From NCBI GenBank assembly GCA_951217055.1, contig OX578284.1, forward strand, positions 41,381,467-41,445,466: a stretch of DNA of 64,000 nt. The letters are read 5' to 3'. This DNA is from Gerris lacustris (taxonomy: Eukaryota; Arthropoda; Insecta; Hemiptera; Gerridae). Below are positions 30,077 through 44,196 of this stretch, piece after piece (the stretch's first letter is position 1; the number at the start of each line of letters is the position of its first letter). Both the position numbers and the translations under genes were made by a program. The notes beneath the pieces were generated by a model. That model had not been told where the DNA came from. It made no database searches and worked only from the letters and a program-made list of their open reading frames with translations.

Positions 30077-30770
30077 ACACCTATCAGCAAGTGCACCTCT
30101 TTACAAGACAAACATTTCCATTTAATTTCGGTTTGGTATCTATTGCCATTTAGAACTTTGATCGCTTAATAATTTCGGTACTATATCGCTGATTGAGCTG
30201 AAATTCGCATCGATTATACTTTTTTTTATAAGATAAACAATTCCTCCATATTATTTTAACTTAATATCTGCCACTATTTTGGAAATATTTGAAATAGTTT
30301 GTTAAAAAAAAAAATGATGGCCGCCATCTTGATACGGTTGGGCCGATTATTCTGGTTAAAAAACTCGTCCTATCTATTAAATTGCGTGTGCTGATAGCAC
30401 ATACTTGGCCAATCTATATAGTTCTTAAATTTCGGCACCTATCAGCAAGAGCACCTCTTCACAAGACAAACATTTCCATTTCATTTCGTTTTGATATCTG
30501 CTGCCATTTTGAAAATATCGACTTTTGAACTTTGATCATTAACGCTAAATAATTGCGGTACTATCAACGATTGAGCTGAAATTCGCATAAATTATACCTA
30601 GATAAAATAATTCCTCCATATTTTAACTTTATATCTGCCATCTGCCACAATTTTGGAATTGTTTGCTGAAACAAACTTTTATGGCCGCCATCTTCATACG
30701 GTTGGGCCGATTATTCTGGTTAACGAACTCGTCCTATTTGTTAAATTGCGTGTGCTGATAGCAAATTTTT
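30077..30770. repeat. tandem duplication, two units of about 350 bp
   Basis: 30077-30410 and 30437-30765 share CACCTATCAGCAAG, ACAAGACAAACATTTCCATT, GAGCTGAAATTCGCAT, ATGGCCGCCATCTT and GGTTGGGCCGATTATTCTGG followed by TAAATTGCGTGTGCTGATAG in the same order. The TGTGCTGATAGCACA end resembles TGTGCTGACTAGCACACA at 7059, so this may be another member of that family. Confidence 0.75.
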
Positions 30771-30799
30771 TTAGTTCTTAAATTATGATTCTTTCGTGC

Positions 30800-31570
30800 T
30801 ATCACAATACTTCCTCACTATATCGAGCTTTGTAAATGATAAAATAAAAATCCTTTTTATGTGTAAGTATGTAAATAATATTCGTTCTTTATGTCGATTA
30901 AATGTTAACTCTAAAAATAATTAATACTTTATTAAACCAAAAAGCAATATTTAGTTTGATTTATTTTTACCGATTTTTTACATGATGAGTTTTACGTGAT
31001 GTGCCAGATTAAATAAAATAATAAAAGACCATTTACACTAATCCTAAATGTCTTATGAAGAGAGAAATCCATATAGATAACATATTGTTTTAACAAAATA
31101 ACATTAAAAAATATTGATTTTATGATTTCGGTAATGAAAGGAATAAAGTCGTTTAAGTTAACGTCTGCACGTCATATATTTTTATTGACATATCAAGGTT
31201 TTTCTTTCTTTTCCGTGAATCACAGATAATTATAGGTTTTCATCATAAACTGTTTTTTTCGGAACGTTTATTAATATTTTGGTTGTAAATGTCAAGTACA
31301 GTATTACTCAAATTTTAAAGCCGTACTATCTTATCTGAGGAATACGCTAATAAAGAGATTTGAGTTATGCATTTTTTGTATTTATTGATAACCATTATTA
31401 CTTATTTGGATGCACTAATCGAGCTATGGACACGCTTAACTCAAAAAAATGCTTCCGCAGGGCTAGTACCACTCACACAGCCTAAAATGGTAACTTGTTT
31501 CGCAATCAGCTCATTAAACCTCACAAATTGAGCCATGTTTCGCCACATATTATTTTTACTTTATCCTAAT
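30800..31570. other. gene-free AT-rich interval
   Basis: No gene or element recognised. Confidence 0.35.
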
Positions 31571-31574
31571 ATAA

Positions 31575-32000
31575 AGATTTGTGATCGTGCGAAAATTCGA
31601 TTTTGATATGGATTTACACGCTTTGAGGTCCAAAAAAGTGTATTTTAAAAAATGTCCGTCGTCTGTCTGTGCAAACGCATGGAGCCTAAACAACTTGGCT
31701 GATTTTGACGAAATGTTGCATACCTACATGTTCAGAAAAATCATACCCTGAGGTGAAATTGAGAAATAAATTTTAGTTCCAAATTTGGGGGTGCTACCAC
31801 CCAAAAACTGAAAATACGTGAAAAAATTATTTCTCAATAACCGTTCCTAAGATTTTGATCCATTTAAACACAAATCTAACGATATAAGCCGTTTTCCCGG
31901 GAAAAATCTAGTTCGTGAGAAAATAGTTTTAAACGCGGACGGAGAGAGGCCGGGTTCGATTTCCCGCAGAGGAGATGTTATTTTTATGATATATTTTGAT
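31575..32000 (-). repeat. repeat family with CGTCTGCAC, minus copy
   Basis: Reverse-complement counterpart of 54470-54710 and 59420-59770: TCTGTCTGTGCAAACGC, GGAGCCTAAAC, TTTTGACGAAATGTTGC, AAAATCATACC and CCAAATTTGGGGGTGCTACC. A GGGTTCGATTTCCCG block at about 31952 resembles a tRNA T-arm, but no cloverleaf surrounds it. Confidence 0.65.
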
Positions 32001-32286
32001 AAATTTTGAATAATTATTAAATGTACCGACGAAAACTAATAAATGGAAAACACTGGGCTAAGTAATTATGAACTCGTATATGAGAAAGTTTGTCTGAGTT
32101 GTCTCGGACCGATATTTTTAATGGGATATATGCTCATAAAAATTTGTATAAATTACCAAAAAATTGGATGTCAATTTTTCAAGGCTCTAACCCATAGAAA
32201 TGGCCAAACATTATTTTTGCTCCGGGGCGAAGAAGGTCTAGATCCATCCCTGAGTTTATGATGATGATGACGATGACAGATAGACA

Positions 32287-32577
32287 TACAGACATTTAAA
32301 CAACCATTAACATTTTAGACTCAAGAGGCTATATTCCAGATAATTAATTTATGTTATCCTAACACGCATTACTAATTTTATGATGACAGACATTTAAACA
32401 ACCATCAACATTTTAGACTCAAGAAACTATATTCCAAATAATTAATTTAAGGATATCGTAACGCGCATTCCTAATTTTTTGATGACAGACATTTAAACAA
32501 CCATCAACATTTTAGACTCAAGAGGCTATATTCCAAATAATTCATTTAAGGTTATCGTAACACGCTTGAAGTGTTAC
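32287..32577. repeat. three tandem units of about 98 bp
   Basis: GACATTTAAACAACCATTAA followed by TTTTAGACTCAAGA recurs at 32291, 32389 and 32488. Units are about 90 percent alike by eye. Confidence 0.9.
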
Positions 32578-32599
32578 TAACAAACATACTGACAGGCAC

Positions 32600-33600
32600 A
32601 AATTGGTCCATTTTTTTAGCCATTTCAATAAATCACTGTGTAAACGACTCCTTAAATCCTAAAACAATTAATGAATGTAAAAAAAAGAAAAAAATTAACG
32701 AGTAATCTATATCGAGTTTATGGAACGATTAGTGAATTTTTATTTCCTGAGAATTGTGTAAGACAAGAAACCAAAGAATGACCTCATATTACCTTATGAA
32801 TGTTGTAGGGATTGTTTGTGTATGTCTTGTCTGTACTTCTTACAGTTCAATTAGTTCCGTCAGGCTAAGACTAGTAATTACACTTCACGTCTGCGCATTT
32901 AACAACAACTATCAAATAAAACACAATTGAGTTCATCAGAGTCGTTACGGAAACATCACTGAACTAAACATTACTTGAAACGCAAAATAGACTAGGAAAA
33001 CAAGCAAAAAAAATGTAGTTCTAAAAATCTCAAAATACTAACTTGGAAATTATTTTTATTTAGTGTAAGAAAGATATTTATTGCAATAGGCCTTAAGCTC
33101 AGTACATGTTTGTTGGTTAGTAATAGAATAATTAATAGAATTCGTTCATAATAAATAATCAAAAAACTATAGCCAGGTTAGCCATAACAGGTTAGTGTAC
33201 TAGCAACTCCACCTTATGTCTAACTCACTGACATATCTTTAGGATTCCAACTCACCAACATTTGGTGTGTTAAAATGCCAAAGAAGTGAGAATTGTTGCA
33301 CTCTGAAAATCACATTCATTAGAATTGTGGCTGGGTACCTTGTTCTTGTCCTCAAGGATGTTAAATAAAGGGGATGGAAAGTTAGGTAGGATTTAAAGGC
33401 AAAAGATTAACACTATGGAAACAAGAGAAATTGGAGAAATAATCGTACTGCGCATGCTCACAACTTTAGATTACCTTCTTTGTTTAGTTTGAATCAGGTT
33501 ATAAACTGATTTAACTATAAATAAATTCTTGGTAACCTATAACCAAGAAGAAGGTAATTTGTCCCTAACCAAATCCCTTGCTTGTCCTTAACCAAATCAT
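32600..33600. other. gene-free interval
   Basis: No gene or element recognised in this AT-rich stretch. Confidence 0.35.
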
Positions 33601-33835
33601 TTGTTGATCAGTTCGTAAGAAAAAAAACATTAAAATACTTTCAGACATCAGAAAACATTTTTGGTAGTCTGGTTTCTGTCATTTTTAAACTATACCACAC
33701 CATTAAAGATATTTGGATATTTATATTTTATTGAAAGTAGACCACAAATCATTCCAATAATGTCAACCTTTTGATCAGATTTAAAATTGATTAAAACTAA
33801 GTGTGACCACTGGAATAGAGCAGTTGAGTTTCTTT
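33600..33835 (-). repeat. GACAGACA repeat family, minus fragment
   Basis: TTTCAGACATCAGAAAACAT followed by TTTTGGTAGTCTGG matches 15590-15620 and, inverted, 38375-38400. Diverged. Confidence 0.4.
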
Positions 33836-33879
33836 TCGTCAATGGAGTTTAAGAGTCATTTAGTCAACCAGATGTCTTT

Positions 33880-34188
33880 ATGGGACTGAGAAGACTCAAC
33901 ATTAGAAACTTGGTCGGGAACTTGGTCGGGTTAACTGTACACTGCCAACTCAGAAGATATCTAGCATTATTCAAAATCCAAGATTACCCCTCCTGTCCAG
34001 TGTGCGGTGGCGAAGATGAGACGGCTTACCACTTTCTGGGAGTATGTGAAGGATATGGAAGACTGTAATTTCTCATCTTAAGTGCGGATAAAATCAGGGA
34101 AGAGGAGCTTGGTACACTAAAGTGGCAAAACATCCTCTCCATTATAACTCAAACTAGGAATTTCGAGGGTAAGACTAAGGTAGTTTAA
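33880..34188 (+). pseudogene. LINE polyprotein C-terminal fossil (RNase H-bearing clade)
   Basis: The frame holds GLTVHCQLRRYLALFKIQDY then CPVCGGEDETAYHFLGVCEG. This is the HCxLxxxL plus CxxCxxxxETxxHxxxxC zinc-like end of R1/I/Jockey-type LINE polyproteins. A TAA interrupts after GYGRL at 34066-34068, but the same frame continues with ILSADKIREEELGTLKWQNI to about 34188. A duplicated NLVG early in the frame is a small local repeat. It is 5'-truncated, as is usual for LINE insertions. Confidence 0.8.
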
Positions 34189-34194
34189 TTTGTG

Positions 34195-34290
34195 AGTTTC
34201 AGGGCTTGGTGTAAAAGGACCCAAATGTGGTCTAGTTGCTAAGCTTTACCTCCCTGTCCACTACCCCCTACTACTACTTCTACTATCATT
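34195..34290 (+). repeat. 3' tail of the LINE fossil, related to short dispersed repeats
   Basis: AAAAGGACCCAAATGTGGTC, TAGTTGCTAAGCTTTACCTC and CTACTACTACTTCTACTA follow the LINE coding remnant. They match the SINE-like copies at 8603-8690 and 19633-19725. Confidence 0.55.
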
Positions 34291-34299
34291 TAGTCAAAA

Positions 34300-34850
34300 T
34301 AATCAAATTAATTTAGTTAAACAAAGTTAATTCTCAAGTGTATTATGTTCATTTAGCCAAAGGAAGAACCTTAAGAACTTTTACTAAATCTTGTTGAAAA
34401 AAAGTTGATTCGGGATTTAGGTTCATTTAGTCAAAGGAATTTGAATTTAAAAATCATTATGCTTATTGATTTAAAGAGAGTTGTCTCTTAATGGCTTTAG
34501 AACAAAATTTAAAAGAAATAACAAAGTTTTTATCAAGGGATTTAGAAACGTAATATTGAGAAATTAAATTAATTCTTAATAGATTAAAGTGCCAATATTA
34601 GGTTAAATTATGTTGCTGCCTAGAAGCTTTAAGTTTGTTTTGTTTCTCAATGAATTAAGGTTTGTATAGTAAAGAATGAAGCTCATTATTAAGTGTTTTG
34701 GATTAATTAAACAATGGACAATATCTCACACATAAAATTATGGTTTAGGATTTACTCTAACACTAAGCAACGCGTGGCTCTATCATTGAAGCGAAATGTT
34801 TGAAAAAAATGTTCGTCTATCGAATAGGTGATGATAGAATCTTTTCCCGT
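34300..34850. other. gene-free interval
   Basis: AT-rich, with scattered CATTTAGTCAAA and CATTTAGCCAAA words but no clear tandem structure. Confidence 0.35.
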
Positions 34851-34859
34851 CCTGAAATT

Positions 34860-35095
34860 CCAATTTTAAATTTGATGCTCACGTTTATGCGAGCATTGCG
34901 CGTGAACTCTTGGACGGATCACGCTGTCCAACGAACTTAGCCTGAGTATTAGTAAAAGGAACATGTATACCAAATTTCAACTAAATCGGTCAACTTTTAC
35001 TCAAGTTATCGACGGACATGTGAACGTTACAGACAGACAAGATGAATATTTCGTTGAATGTTAGAAGCTCGCTTACGCTCGCTTCAATTAGTTCT
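34860..35095. repeat. dispersed repeat with CGCTGTCCAACGAA, copy 2
   Basis: Matches 16975-17130: GATCACGCTGTCCAACGAAC, AAAAGGAACATGTATACCAA, CAACTAAATCGGTCAACTTT, ending with ACAGACAGACAAGATGA. Confidence 0.55.
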
Positions 35096-35099
35096 GCAC

Positions 35100-37895
35100 A
35101 TCTTAAGTGTTTAATACGTAACATTCATCATAAACAATAGGTTATGAGTATACGTTGAAAGTTATTTAATGGAATTACCAATTATTTTCATAGTTTTCTT
35201 ATGAAAACACGTGTGCTTTATTTTGTAATCGAAAATTATCTTTTTTCCATTTTCTTTAAAGGTAAGACAATGACACTGAAATTGGTCTTTTCTTTCTTAG
35301 TAGTTGAAGTAGGGATGCTCTCCATGATGAAATCTTGATAGATCGGTCTCAGAAGGCCGATGTTTTGGTATGGAAGAATGACAAGAGGGACACGTAGACA
35401 TGGTTGATGGAACATCACTAGCATTAAGACTGGCTACGGACAATTTGACTTGGAAACCAAACTTCAGTGACCCCTAAGATGTATCCTACCTCAAGGTCGA
35501 CGTAACGACATAGAACTTACTACCAGTTCCTTCTTCAACTTCCTTCGCATGCATTTTCTTATTCTTAAAAAAAAAAAACCAAAGAAAGAAGCTTTAGCAG
35601 GATGTTATTCTAGAGTTTGAAAGAGAAGAAATAACTCTTTTTTCCAAACTTATAGCGTTCAAAAGAGATGGGAAAAATTGTTTTGACAGAGCATCCAACC
35701 CTGTCCATTTGAAGTCTCTTCTCTAATGTATGGGTCAGCAAACTACAGCTTAATCCCACCTTCTACGTTAAATAAGCGACTTCCTTGCAGATTTTAATAT
35801 GTAAAATTCTTATTCACTAGCATAATAATGGAATAATGGACAATATCCGGATTTATAATTTAACATTAAATATTTATTCAAATATTGCTTGCTAATACTT
35901 TTTTTTATCATAATTCACCTATCTATATAACGTTTAGATAGTCGTTAGATAGTCTACGAAAAAAAAGTCTCAATAATCCAGGCAATTGCGGAACTAGGTC
36001 GGAAAAATGTTGATATTTAGCAAGGTTATTTTATTGATGCCATAAATAAATGAAGTTCAAAAGTCCTGAAAGTTCTAACGAGATCTATGATAATGGCGCC
36101 ATCATTGATAATGGCTTAAATTTTTCGTTTTTTCACAAATATCTCTAAAAAGAGTAGGTTAACCAAAAAAGTAATTCTATACAAATTTAAAGCTAATTAT
36201 TAATATTTTTTACCCTAATAAATTGTAATAACTAAATAAACTTTAATCGTTATAGAGATATTTTCAGTTAAATATCGTGGTTTTCCCATGGATCGGTATC
36301 TATCTCCTTGGTGTAAAACAATTTTTTTTAAGTTCTATAGGATAAAAACTTAAGCCGAGAGAATATCCTATTATATTGTGTATTTTTGTACTTTTTATGT
36401 GTAAATTATTCAATCCAAATACATATACTGGATCTGTTCAAAAGAAAAAAAATAGTATTGATTTTTAAGTAATTTCAATTTTTTATTTGAAAAACAAATT
36501 TAATAATTTGTATTTAAACAGTACGTTAAGGATCTTAGATGATAATTTGAGCATCTAAAGACAACAATTTTTCGTTATTGTTAACATAGTTGTCTTAAAA
36601 TGATAAACTATTACCTGCTCAGCTCGCACTAACAATTTCAGCAAACCTGTTTTCATTACACCATGCAGAACTCGACCAGAATACGTTAAACGTTAAGATT
36701 AACATGCAGTATTACTTTATCAGCTTGTGTTAACTTCTGGATTAAAATGTATTCATTTATTGACCAGCAATCTATAACCATTTGATCAACTTGAAGTGAA
36801 CATAGCCTACGTTAATGTGAATTTACGGTAGCTTGACAATTTCAATCATACATTATTTCAACACGCGAGTAATATGAAATACTCAGCGGGATGTTAAAGA
36901 CATAAGTTTGCAGTTAGCTAAAGATTCCTCAGCTAAAGATGGGTCTAAAAGACGAGAAGATTGTATGAATTCTGGAATTCCACTAATCTCGAATGTAACA
37001 ACCAACTTAAATAGGTATATATTATTTGTAATCAGTAATTCACATTACATTCGTTATGATTGGCTTTTAAATGTAAATACATCGATAACATTTTCACCTA
37101 TCGTCTGAAATTTGGCATTTTCGTTACCTAAAAATGCACTTATTTTCACACCAAAAGACGAATATGATTCCGAAAAAAAAACACGAACAAAAGATGAAAA
37201 AGCGTCAGGTCTAAAAACATGACAAGACTAAGCATCCGAAATCCATCAGTAAAGGTCATCTATATACATCACAACACAAAAATATCACGATTTACTTATT
37301 TTTTATTTCACCGTCTAGGGATTTTTATGTTTGTAATTTTCAAATATTGTATGTATCTAGATGCACTTTTATAATTGTTTTCAACATCCATAAAAAGTTA
37401 TTATTTTTTATTTTAAATGTATTTATCTTTTATTCTTGAACCGAAAATCTATCTTTTATTTTTTATTCCCTGGGGAATTTAAATTGATAAAATTGTTGTC
37501 CTTCAAATATTCTTCTATAGTTTAATTAGGTTTTAAGACTTACAGATTCAATTTATTAGTTAGCTTTAAGATATGTTCTTCTTGGTCAAGATGTTGAAGC
37601 TGTTAGTTGTGGATACATTTTTTAAAGTCATTTTAATCACTAACAATAGTTATTTACGCACCAAGGGAGTAAAGTAAGTGATTGTAACCTGAGCGATGAA
37701 GTTTGTTCCTGAGGTGAAGCCAAGGGAACCATGAGCCGGGGGAGATAATTATCACTAACGTACAATTGATTTTGATTCCCGAGGTACGTACAAGATTTTA
37801 TCTACAGAAGGGAGAAAAAAATAATTGATTAAGATTTTAATTTCACAGTATTTTATTAAGCAAAAAGTTTTTTTAAAATAATTATTTTAAACAAA
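35100..37895. other. long gene-free interval
   Basis: No open frame here has recognisable protein features. The minus-strand open frame at 35236-35424 and the plus one at 36908-37108 match no known family and lack splice or start context, so they are not called. Composition is strongly AT-rich. Confidence 0.4.
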
Positions 37896-37899
37896 ATGG

Positions 37900-38640
37900 A
37901 CTGCCAATTGGTGTGGCACATAGCTTCCTCGCATGCTATCACGTACTTTTTGATTTTATGCTTTTAGAAGCCATTATTGTCTAATTTGTTTAATTGTTTC
38001 CCCTGTTTTTTTAATCTGTCAAAATTGTTTTGATTTTTTACTTGAATTAAAGTATCAATTAAGCAAAAGTTAAAGAGCACAGACGGTTCAAAGTAATCTG
38101 GGGCTCTCTTCGGGCTACTTTCGATAAGCTATAAAAGTTACATACAAATCAGATAAGTACTTTTGAAGCTATAGGTGTAAATTAATGTATGATTGTGCGC
38201 ATGTGGAAGAGAAACAAATGAGCGTAGAAGGTTGAAACCTATATGGGACCAACAATGGGCTAATTATGACCTACCAAAAAAATGGACGTGAAGTTTTTTA
38301 AGATATGTTGGTTCGCAAAAATTGAACGACAGATCGACAGACCGACAGACCGAGAGACCAACAGACAGACACGGAACCAAAAATGTTCCCTGCTGTCTGA
38401 AACGGATTTCTGTCTTGGAATTTTTGAAATCGGACAACTAAAAATTTTTCGTTCTTCAGAACGATCACATAGCTTCCGTTACCTTCGGTAAGCTCGGAAG
38501 CAAAATGATCCTTGATGTCTGAAACGGATTTCTGTCTTAGAATTTTTGAAATCGGAGACCTAAAAATTTTTCTTTCTTCACAGAACGATCACATAGCTTC
38601 CGTTACCTTCGGTAAACTCGGAATGAAGCAAAAATAGTAA
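37900..38640 (+). repeat. GACAGACA repeat family, longest plus copy with an internal tandem duplication
   Basis: Starts near TGGACTGCCAATTGGTGTGG followed by CACATAGCTTCCTCGC. It continues with GGGCTAATTATGACCTACC (38258), a GACAGACCGACAGACC tract (38335-38370) and GTCTGAAACGGATTTCTGTC. The last part is tandemly duplicated: 38392-38513 and 38515-38630, each ending CATAGCTTCCGTTACCTTCG followed by GTAA.CTCGG. Fragments of the family occur at 8035, 15480, 20440, 33600, 40925 and 55840. Element class unknown. Confidence 0.65.
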
Positions 38641-38686
38641 GATATAATATTAAACATTCACTAAACAAGTTTAATCACGTTAAAAT

Positions 38687-38728
38687 AACTGCAGTTATCA
38701 AGTTATCAATAACTTGATAACTGCAGTT
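38687..38728. repeat. perfect 20-bp inverted repeat
   Basis: AACTGCAGTTATCAAGTTAT and its exact inverse ATAACTTGATAACTGCAGTT are separated by CA. No element ends coincide with it. Confidence 0.95.
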
Positions 38729-38734
38729 TTACCC

Positions 38735-39470
38735 TTTTTGATTTTCTATTGGCACAATTTTGGTTGTACCATGGCGATATATATAATAAGTCCGTCTTAC
38801 AATAAAATAACACAAATGCCACTGGCTGTATTGGGAAAAGAATCGAACCTTGATGTAGAAAAACTCGAATATCAACATATCAGAGCTCAATGGAATAAAA
38901 TACTTAGTAAACAAGCAAAAATATTCACAGAACTATAGTCCTTTTTTTAAATGTTATGAATCTAATTGTGACGCTGCATCATAACTGATGCTTTCATCTA
39001 ACATTTACCCTCTTCTACTAACTTTAATGCTTCAAAAGGTCACATATGTTGAAAGCTAACGCAACGCTCTTTAAATAAAAATGAACTTAAAGCAAACGAA
39101 TTAATGGCTTTACACCATAAAGAAGATAATCATTTTTTAAAAAGAATCGCTACAATATTTTTTTCTTAACGCAATTACACTTGTTTCATTTTATTCTTGT
39201 TCATATCTAATAAATGACATTAGATGGCACTATTCCATCACATTCTTTAGATTACTTCGCAAGTTTACATTAAGTTCTGTAATTTCAAAACTAACCTCAC
39301 TCAAATTATAAAGAGGCCGCATCCTGTTGAAAATATTAGTACTTAATACAAGTAATATGAGTACAAAAAGTGCATTTAAAAGTTAATAATTATACGGAAT
39401 ATACAAGAGTACTTAGTTAACTGTAAGATAGTAACTTTAAAGTTTAAATTAATAACTTCGTAAACGTGAA
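38735..39470. other. gene-free interval
   Basis: The short open frames at 38714-38938 and on the opposite strand have no recognisable features. No repeats are evident. Confidence 0.35.
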
Positions 39471-39479
39471 CTTTAACTA

Positions 39480-39910
39480 AAACATTTTTTTTTACTTTAT
39501 TTCTGCGGTTTTCAAGATTGATTAACCTTTTCATAATATTGCCAGAGTTAAGACTTATTTCAGTTAATATAATTTTAACCCAATGTATCTCTAGGTTACC
39601 GAACCTTATTTTTGAAAGGTACCGATGTTCATTTGAACACGTTCTTAAACGTCTGTATCAGGTTAATTTTTATCTTGAAGAACACTTTAAAGCTGTGTCC
39701 AGACTGCCGAATTGAACAGAGGAATCGAGCCGAGCATTGGTCTCTACGCATGCCTAGTCTGAGATGCGCATGCGGACTTTAGACTGGGCATGCGCAGACA
39801 CCAACGCTCGGCTCGTTTCCTCTGTTCGGTTCGGCAGTCTGGACACTGCTTAAGACAAAAATGCGAAGCACCTTGACATGATAACCTTACATAACCTTGG
39901 ATTTAAAGGT
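39480..39910. repeat. old repeat copy, inverted partner of 57100-57480
   Basis: Read in reverse it aligns with 57100-57480. AAAAGGTTAATCAATC, the CGTTCTT.AACGTC block, GAAGAAC and CAAGGTTATGTAAGGTTA occur in matching order. The foldback MITE at 39691-39849 interrupts this copy and is absent from the partner. Confidence 0.6.
39691..39849. mobile_element. 159-bp foldback MITE flanked by TTAA
   Basis: Arms AGCTGTGTCCAGACTGCCGA and the inverse TCGGCAGTCTGGACACTGC. The fold continues inward through GCCGAGC and GCATGCC.AGTCT. TTAA flanks both sides (39687-39690 and 39850-39853). The corresponding site in the partner repeat at about 57225-57240 lacks the insert. Confidence 0.85.
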
Positions 39911-40149
39911 GGGTTCATCAGCAAGCGGATCTCCGCGCGTATCGGACTATATATGATATAGATATAGATAATATAATTCATGAAACCGTGGAGACGCAGT
40001 CGCTGGTTTTCCCCACGCAACGCTCCGTTTGCTTTGTCTACTGTTTGTGAAGGGATAATATTCAATGTTGAAAGTTCTCTTGTGATTTAACAGTAGCTTG
40101 TTGAACATTTCAATTTACGATAGGACATGGAGCGTGAGAGGAGATTATC

Positions 40150-40300
40150 ATTAAACCACGCAAAGCAATATTTATTTAAAAATCAAAGCAGTTTTCGGCT
40201 TCTATAAGGCCATCTTCAGTGCCGAAAGAGGTGGAAACGTAAATCAAGTAAAAGAGCTCATAGAGCGAGGTGAGTCATGCAAAGCCAGACACTGGCACAA
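40150..40300 (-). repeat. retroelement-like end with CTGAAGATGGCC..GCCGAAA hairpin
   Basis: Read on the minus strand: CACTGAAGATGGCCTTATAG then AAGCCGAAAACTGC. This is a short stem-loop between CTGAAGA and GAAA, followed by an AT-rich TTTTTAAATAAATATTGC. A comparable hairpin (CCTGAAGATGCCTCAAAGGA then GGTGAAA) is in the arms of the foldback element at 43561-48667. The spacing recalls the CUGANGA/GAAA core of hammerhead ribozymes, but the third stem and cleavage site are not found. Confidence 0.35.
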
Positions 40301-40329
40301 AACAAAAGAGTCTTGGAGAGACTTTTCCT

Positions 40330-40925
40330 TCTACTTTTTATTTCAATTTACGTTGTATTTAATAATTATTTAATTAGAATTTTATCTATGCATCAAACAT
40401 AATTTAAATGCAAGTAAATGCATTGATAGTATTAAGTTATGATATTTCATTGATTTCTTTTATTCTTTTAATTGATCTTCTTCATTGATATCTTTTGAAT
40501 ACATCTTTAAAGCACTTACGTTTTTCTTTTAATGCGAAAGGTCGAATAATATATATCCTTCTAAAAAAAATCAATTACAAGTAAAATTTTAAATTGATAT
40601 GAAGATTAGAGTTTACAACTTTTTCAACTAACTCAATGAAAAGAAAACGCGCGTTCTTTGCATATATTTATTACACATTAATAATTTCGTTTGTATGGTT
40701 AATCTAAATTAAATACAATGAATTTAATTGTTAATTTTTCTGTTGTATATCATTTTATTTAAAGAAATAAAATCTAGTTTAATTTAATTTATTTCTTCAA
40801 ATATTCTACCATCCTCATTTTCTAAATTATTTTTTCATTCTTTGTTTCTTGCTACCAGTCTTACTAAAGAACAAAAAATGAATTTTTTTTAATGTCTCTA
40901 AATACAAAATTTTAACATTTCCTCC
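40330..40925. other. gene-free AT-rich interval
   Basis: No gene or element recognised. Confidence 0.35.
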
Positions 40926-41054
40926 ACCAAAATTCGTTTCAGACATCAGGGAGTTATTGTAATTTTTAGTAATTATCATATGTTGAAATCATTCTCACAC
41001 GACCATTTGTTCGTGGTAGGACCATTGTTGTTGGTAGGACATACATAAATATAC

Positions 41055-41460
41055 ATCTCTGTGGTCCAATAATATTTCCGACAGTTAATATAAAAAAGTC
41101 AAATTTTAGATGGCCGTAAGTAAATATGCTGACACATTTCTTTTTATTTTTTAAGTAACGTATGATTTCAAAGGTATTGAAGGGTAGATCACAAATATAT
41201 ATCGCATTTTCAAAATGGCGACCATTTTACCCCCGAAATTATTAAAACAAAACACAAAAAAGTCCCCCCCCCCCCGCTACTCCATAAGAATCTCTGTGGT
41301 CCAATGATACTTCTGGGAGTTAAATTTTAGGAGGCCGTAACTACGGTAATCCAACATTTTTATTTGTAATTTTTGTAAGCGGGGGTATCAGTTTAAAAGT
41401 ATTGAAATGTAGATCACAAATATATATCGCATTTTCAAAATGGCGCCATTACTCTTAAAA
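41055..41460. repeat. tandem duplication, two diverged units of about 230 bp
   Basis: ATCTCTGTGGTCCAATAATA (41056) and ATCTCTGTGGTCCAATGATA (41290) start the units. GTAGATCACAAATATATATC followed by GCATTTTCAAAATGGCG occurs in both. A C-run lies between them. Confidence 0.8.
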
Positions 41461-41479
41461 GAACTAAATAAGTGCATTC

Positions 41480-43560
<2,081 letters not shown>

Positions 43561-43888
43561 TTCTTCAGTCTTTCTTAGGTCTATAGGGTATTAATAAATT
43601 TTATTGCTACTCCATGTTTGCCTATATTTCACCTCCTTTGAGGCATCTTCAGGCCTTTATTTAATCCTTCTATTATATTATAATATACATTTTTCTTTGA
43701 AAATCTAACTACCAGTTATTCAACCGTGCGTCGTGCGTCTACACATTTCCTCATTTTATGATCCACTGTTCTCTATTTAATGTAATTTTCAATTAAAAAA
43801 TTAATTTTCTCATAGAGAACGTCTTGAGTGTATTTATGATAAGACCTTATCACGTCTTATCATAAATACACTCAAGACGTATTTTCTA

Positions 43889-44074
43889 TGTTAAACCTGG
43901 AAGGTAATTCAACCTGGGTTTCGCCGGTGTTGTTGTTTTTGTTGTTAAATGATTATTGAGTCTTGTTGTGACACTCGTTCTAAATATACGTTTTTAAAAT
44001 TCTTGTGAGTTAAACCCCTTGTTACTTCTCTACTTATTGACTCTTATCCGTAAGATCCATAGGACTTTACAACA
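43889..44074 (+). repeat. copia 5' LTR
   Basis: 186 bp, TGTT...AACA ends. Contains a GTTGTTGTTTTTGTTGTT stretch. Promoter elements are presumed here, but no clear TATA box is seen. Confidence 0.95.
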
Positions 44075-44090
44075 GGTTATGGGAGCCCAG
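44075..44090 (+). promoter_or_regulatory. primer binding site, initiator-tRNA anticodon type
   Basis: GGTTATGGGAGCCCAG directly follows the LTR. It resembles the primer site of Drosophila copia, which pairs with an internal anticodon-arm fragment of initiator Met tRNA instead of its 3' end. One extra base (GGGAGCCC rather than GGGCCC) is present. Confidence 0.7.
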
Positions 44091-44196
44091 TCTTCGCCCA
44101 GAAGATATCGCGGTCGATAGGTGAGATAATTTTTTTTTTATTTACATTATTTTTAGTTGATACTTTCAAAGGGAATAAAATTAGCTTTGAAGTATC

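Noticed and set aside
31940..31970. tRNA gene at the GGGTTCGATTTCCCG block
   Set aside because: Only a T-arm-like word is present; no acceptor, D or anticodon arms could be folded around it.
35236..35424. Minus-strand 62-codon open frame
   Set aside because: No motif, no upstream coding continuation without stops, no splice context.
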